Assembly (NCBI RefSeq): GCF_001428545.1
Contig: NZ_LMHZ01000014.1
Span: 58,600-122,599, forward strand
DNA from: Noviherbaspirillum sp. Root189
GTDB taxonomy: Bacteria > Pseudomonadota > Gammaproteobacteria > Burkholderiales > Burkholderiaceae_D
Length of the DNA: 64,000 nt
Direction: 5' to 3'
The first letter of the stretch is position 1; the number at the start of each line of letters is the position of its first letter. Shown one piece after another: positions 62,001 through 64,000 of the stretch. The notes under the pieces were generated by a model. That model searched no databases, was not told where the DNA came from, and saw nothing but the letters and a program-made list of their open reading frames with translations. Position numbers and translations under genes: made by a program.

Positions 62001-63530
62001 GCTTGTGCACGGGTGCAGGAGTTGCCGAATGGACGTTCTATCCCGGTGCTGATGATTACGGCGCTGGAAGATAATCAGTCGGTGGAGCGCGCGTTCGCGG
62101 CCGGCGCCAGTGACTACATTCCCAAGCCGATTCACTTTGCGGTACTGTCGCAGCGGGTACGGCGCATCATTGAAGCCAACCAGGCCGAGAAGCGCATCCG
62201 GCATCTGGCCTATAACGACATCCTGACCGGATTGCCGAACCGTGCCCTTTTCATGGACCAGCTTGGCCGCCGTATCGAGCAGGCGCGCGTCGCAGGGGAG
62301 TCCGTTGCGGTGCTTTTCCTTGATCTGGATCGCTTCAAGAACGTCAACGATTCGCTCGGCCACGATGCCGGTGACCGCTTGCTGGTCGCTGTTGCACAGC
62401 GTCTGCGGCGCAGTGTCCGCAATGCCGACTGTGTCGCCCGTCTTGGTGGTGATGAGTTCACCGTGGTGCTGGCCGAGATCGTCGGCCCGAATGCCGCCGT
62501 GACCGCCGCGCAGAATATCTGCCGCGCCTTGTCGACGCCATTCGAGATTGATGGCAACGATATTTTTGTCACCGCCAGCGTCGGCATTTCCATGTACCCC
62601 AATGATGCAACCGATGTCGGGACCTTGCTCAAGCATGCGGACACGGCGATGTATCGCGCGAAGAAAACAGGCAGCGGCTTCCAGTTTTTTGAAGCCTCGA
62701 TGGAACATTCGATTTCCGAGCATGTACGTCTGGAAAACGATCTGCGCCGTGCGCTGGAACGCAAAGAGCTCGAAGTTTATTACCAGCCGCAGGCACGTGT
62801 TGACACAGGCAAGATCATCGGCGCGGAAGCGCTGGTGCGCTGGCGCCATCCGACGCGCGGCATGGTGTCGCCCGCCGAATTCATTCCGCTCGCCGAAGAG
62901 ACCGGGCTGATCAGTTCCCTCGGTGAGATGGTATTGCGGACCGCATGTAGGCAGTTGCAGTCATGGATCGCTGCGGGATTCTCGCCGATCCGCATCGCTG
63001 TCAATCTGTCGGTGAAGCAGTTGCTGAAAAAGGATTTTGCTTCATCGGTCGAACAGGCCCTGGCGGATACGGGACTGTCGCCGAGTCTGCTGGAGCTGGA
63101 AATCACAGAGAGCACCTTGATGGAAAATGCGCAGGATACGCTGGAGGCTTTGCATCGCTTGCGCAGCCTTGGGGTGCGACTGTCGATTGACGATTTTGGT
63201 ACGGGATATTCCTCCCTGTCTTACCTGAAACGCTTCCCGGTTGACATTATCAAGATCGACCGGTCGTTTGTACGGGATGTGCCGCATGATGCGGATGATG
63301 CGTCGATTGTTACGGGGATTATTGCGCTGGCGCATAGCTTGCGGCTTGAGGTGGTGGCGGAGGGGGTCGAGACTGCGTCGCAGCTGGGGTTTTTGAAGGA
63401 TCGGGATTGTGATTTGATGCAGGGGTATTTTTTGAGCAAGCCGGTGCCGGCGGAACAGTTTGCTCGCGAGTTGCTGTCGGTGGCGCAGCCGGAGTGGAAG
63501 GGGATGACCGGGAGTTTGCCGGGGGTGTGA
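59004..63530 (+). CDS. Hybrid sensor histidine kinase with three receiver domains, Hpt, GGDEF and EAL
   Basis: A 1508-residue membrane signalling protein. Two membrane helices (about 15-33 and 182-203) bracket a periplasmic sensor of about 150 residues. Then follow HAMP (about 205-258), HisKA with H282 (SHEVRTPLNG), HATPase (N-box LLNLISNAVKF, DTGIGM, GGTGLGL), REC1 (D585; the switch Thr is not evident), REC2 (D725, MDCSMPEMDGYEA), Hpt (H869, AHSIKGSSGNLG), REC3 (D989), GGDEF (1148-1152) with an intact RxxD I-site at 1139-1142, and EAL (1275-1277) with DDFGTGYSSL. Both c-di-GMP synthesis and breakdown look possible. It is the last gene of the cluster, next to a binding protein. Confidence 0.9.
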   Translation: MLRHYFSRTGFRRQLTITVSAAILGLALFSSLMNSWEASRRMEGYLVEQGQRIAENLARQSILALLYRSPDNVRDGIAATLAFPDVLQVEITDAAGKPLLSQSKPGANVSGAGAQRTEWSAGNPHAVLDNETGKHWYFTAPVYGGQSDTSPFEMHDNKAQLLGYVHVVIGKGTLNRLVTSLLIGNLAITLSFAAVLLGIMRLLARHTIKPLNALSRLMGRAEAGESGMRAVPGGPRDIVEMAHAFNKMMDVLEEREAELKQSRDDAVRTALTKTQFAATVSHEVRTPLNGVVGMLDMLKEMHLTKRQQECVDIAWNSSHTLIELINDILDFSKMEAGKLELEEIEFDLRKLVEEVIELLARQAQQKGLEIGYLMAPEVPERLRGDSLRLRQVLLNLISNAVKFTEHGEVAITISAAPDADDKLMLRFDVSDTGIGMSKDAVKHIFESFAQADRSTTRKYGGTGLGLAICKQLVVLMQGEIGVSSELGKGSTFWFQARCSAGTAQVAIAPGPVHAPASAPAPIDDSNLRGIRVLVIDESRIVRSFLCQSLEQAGMRCHAVTNGPEALSELARAEQSRAPYALVILDVATTDDRGTDLIRRLRVEIGTVVPRLLALDRYASPMVNSALGADLYLGKPLRRERLMEAVRRLLPGTPVPGSAFAASAPVATATVAAKDYRVLVAEDNRTNQMVAGGMLAMNGCECQIAANGREAVEAARHGRFDLILMDCSMPEMDGYEATAHIRNFEETLGLRTPIIAMTANTQPGDAEKCLAAGMDDYLAKPITLVELRQKLERWLARLEPSGRAVLPEVETHEADGSPLDHETFDKLREILGPALEQTVTPFLEDTPGYLNGLEQAVQELNADAARAMAHSIKGSSGNLGALNLAQIAKEAEELAIDHRIGEIRPLLGRLRQAFDEVSAVLGAEVLIDDRLSVREDDEAPQVLVVDDDRSTRSSLRHTLQRDGFRVEEAADGAQALQMLKRMQPDVILMDAVMPVMDGFAACARVQELPNGRSIPVLMITALEDNQSVERAFAAGASDYIPKPIHFAVLSQRVRRIIEANQAEKRIRHLAYNDILTGLPNRALFMDQLGRRIEQARVAGESVAVLFLDLDRFKNVNDSLGHDAGDRLLVAVAQRLRRSVRNADCVARLGGDEFTVVLAEIVGPNAAVTAAQNICRALSTPFEIDGNDIFVTASVGISMYPNDATDVGTLLKHADTAMYRAKKTGSGFQFFEASMEHSISEHVRLENDLRRALERKELEVYYQPQARVDTGKIIGAEALVRWRHPTRGMVSPAEFIPLAEETGLISSLGEMVLRTACRQLQSWIAAGFSPIRIAVNLSVKQLLKKDFASSVEQALADTGLSPSLLELEITESTLMENAQDTLEALHRLRSLGVRLSIDDFGTGYSSLSYLKRFPVDIIKIDRSFVRDVPHDADDASIVTGIIALAHSLRLEVVAEGVETASQLGFLKDRDCDLMQGYFLSKPVPAEQFARELLSVAQPEWKGMTGSLPGV

Positions 63531-63613
63531 GGGGAGGCTTCTTTTCTCTTCGGTGAATCGGTGCTGTTTGTTCTTCGTGGATGCTTGCCGGGACTGGCCC
63601 CGGCGGGCCACTC

Positions 63614-63639
63614 ACTTTCTTTGCTTCGCCAAAGAAAGT
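63614..63639. repeat. Short inverted repeat ACTTTCTTTG/CAAAGAAAGT
   Basis: A perfect 10-bp dyad with a 6-base loop, about 85 bases past the sensor kinase stop. It is the first of three nested dyads and may work as a transcription terminator, though there is no T run. Confidence 0.7.
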
Positions 63640-63651
63640 AAGCAAAGAAAG

Positions 63652-63727
63652 GCGGGCCAAAACGGGAAGCGAAACAAACTCGCCTGCGGCTCAGACAGGT
63701 TTCGCTTCTTTATCCGTTTTGGCCCGC
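63652..63727. repeat. Long imperfect hairpin GCGGGCCAAAACGG...CCGTTTTGGCCCGC
   Basis: A 14-bp perfect outer stem (63652-63665 with 63714-63727) is continued by a 10-bp inner stem GAAGCGAAAC/GTTTCGCTTC (63666-63675 with 63699-63708), separated by a 5-base bulge on one side. Confidence 0.8.
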
Positions 63728-64000
63728 GCTCTTTTGGCGTCTGCACAGGGGGGGTTTTAAACCCATCCCCACCCTAACCCTCCCCTTGAAGGGGAGGGAA
63801 CTGCGGCTCGCTGCGCATCGCATTGCCGAATACTGAATGCCGAATGCCGAATGCCACGGCCGGCGTTTCGGTTGCCGACACTTTCTGCAGACGGTGATAC
63901 AACCCCATCACTTCCCACGATCAAGAACGTTCCCTCCCCTTCAAGGGGAGGGCTAGGGTGGGGATGGGTTGAAACACCCCTGTGCAGACGCCAAAAGAGC
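63728..64000. repeat. Large inverted repeat with about 70-base arms, reaching the window edge
   Basis: The left arm 63728-63798 (from GCTCTTTTGGCGTCTGCACA to the AAGGGGAGGG end) and the right arm 63932-64000 are reverse complements with only a few differences. Inside each arm is the palindrome CCCTCCCCTTGAAGGGGAGGG or its twin. The 133-base spacer holds no gene. The right arm stops exactly at the window edge, so the structure may extend further and also pair the hairpins to its left. The core is shared with the 6.4-kb repeat. Confidence 0.85.

Noticed and set aside
61416..62849. 477-codon open frame on the minus strand
   Set aside because: Antisense to the Hpt-REC-GGDEF part of the sensor kinase; no domain.
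1..64000. CRISPR arrays, tRNA or rRNA genes, insertion sequences
   Set aside because: I found no regular spaced direct repeats, no tRNA-like cloverleaf and no transposase in any frame; XerC is the only recombinase and lies in its usual housekeeping context.

Overview
The window is a GC-rich piece of a betaproteobacterial chromosome. Gene content and order (gpmA/envC-like/S41 protease/moeB; rhodanese-grxC-secB-gpsA; hslVU; dapF-DUF484-xerC; metK...ahcY-metF) point to Burkholderiales, most likely Oxalobacteraceae (Herbaspirillum/Herminiimonas/Noviherbaspirillum type). The family is inferred from content only; no 16S rRNA gene is present, and I saw no tRNA, CRISPR array, IS element or prophage.

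Region by region. 1-5.4 kb: two EamA permeases (the first cut by the window edge), an MFS permease, a small lipoprotein, and a PAAR-toxin/immunity pair that looks acquired. 5.4-10.4 kb, minus strand: moeB, a C-terminal processing protease, an EnvC-type murein hydrolase activator and gpmA. 10.5-13.5 kb, plus strand: membrane rhodanese, grxC, secB, an SH3 protein and gpsA, then a small cupin on the other strand. 14.5-26.1 kb: a complete type II secretion operon in the order gspGHIJKLMN-D-E-F-C. 26.4-31.6 kb, minus strand: hslUV, a two-repeat STAS-like protein and a DksA with a long basic N-terminal extension. 31.8-33.4 kb: a zinc homeostasis pair (Zur-like regulator and COG0523 GTPase) with a candidate operator. 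33.4-39.3 kb, minus strand: rlmI-like methyltransferase, xerC, DUF484, dapF and two lipid A acyltransferases. 39.4-45.3 kb: methyl-cycle and one-carbon genes metK, ahcY, metF and 5-formyl-THF cyclo-ligase. A SAM-II-like element precedes metK and an SAH riboswitch precedes ahcY. 45.4-49.5 kb: soluble lytic transglycosylase, a GST and the CCA-adding enzyme.

50.0-63.5 kb is the accessory part and the most unusual. All genes lie on the plus strand: a ThDP enzyme of the acetolactate synthase family; two overlapping citrate-synthase-fold proteins, of which the second has lost the recognisable catalytic residues; a TonB-dependent receptor; a PAPS sulfotransferase translationally coupled to an APS kinase; an ABC-type substrate-binding protein; and a 1508-residue hybrid sensor kinase with three receiver domains, an Hpt domain and intact GGDEF and EAL motifs. 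I read this as one or more modules for making, modifying, importing or sensing a small molecule. The product is unknown.

The window ends in nested inverted repeats (63.6-64.0 kb) that share a core with a repeat near 6.4 kb, so this is a dispersed intergenic repeat family of the genome.
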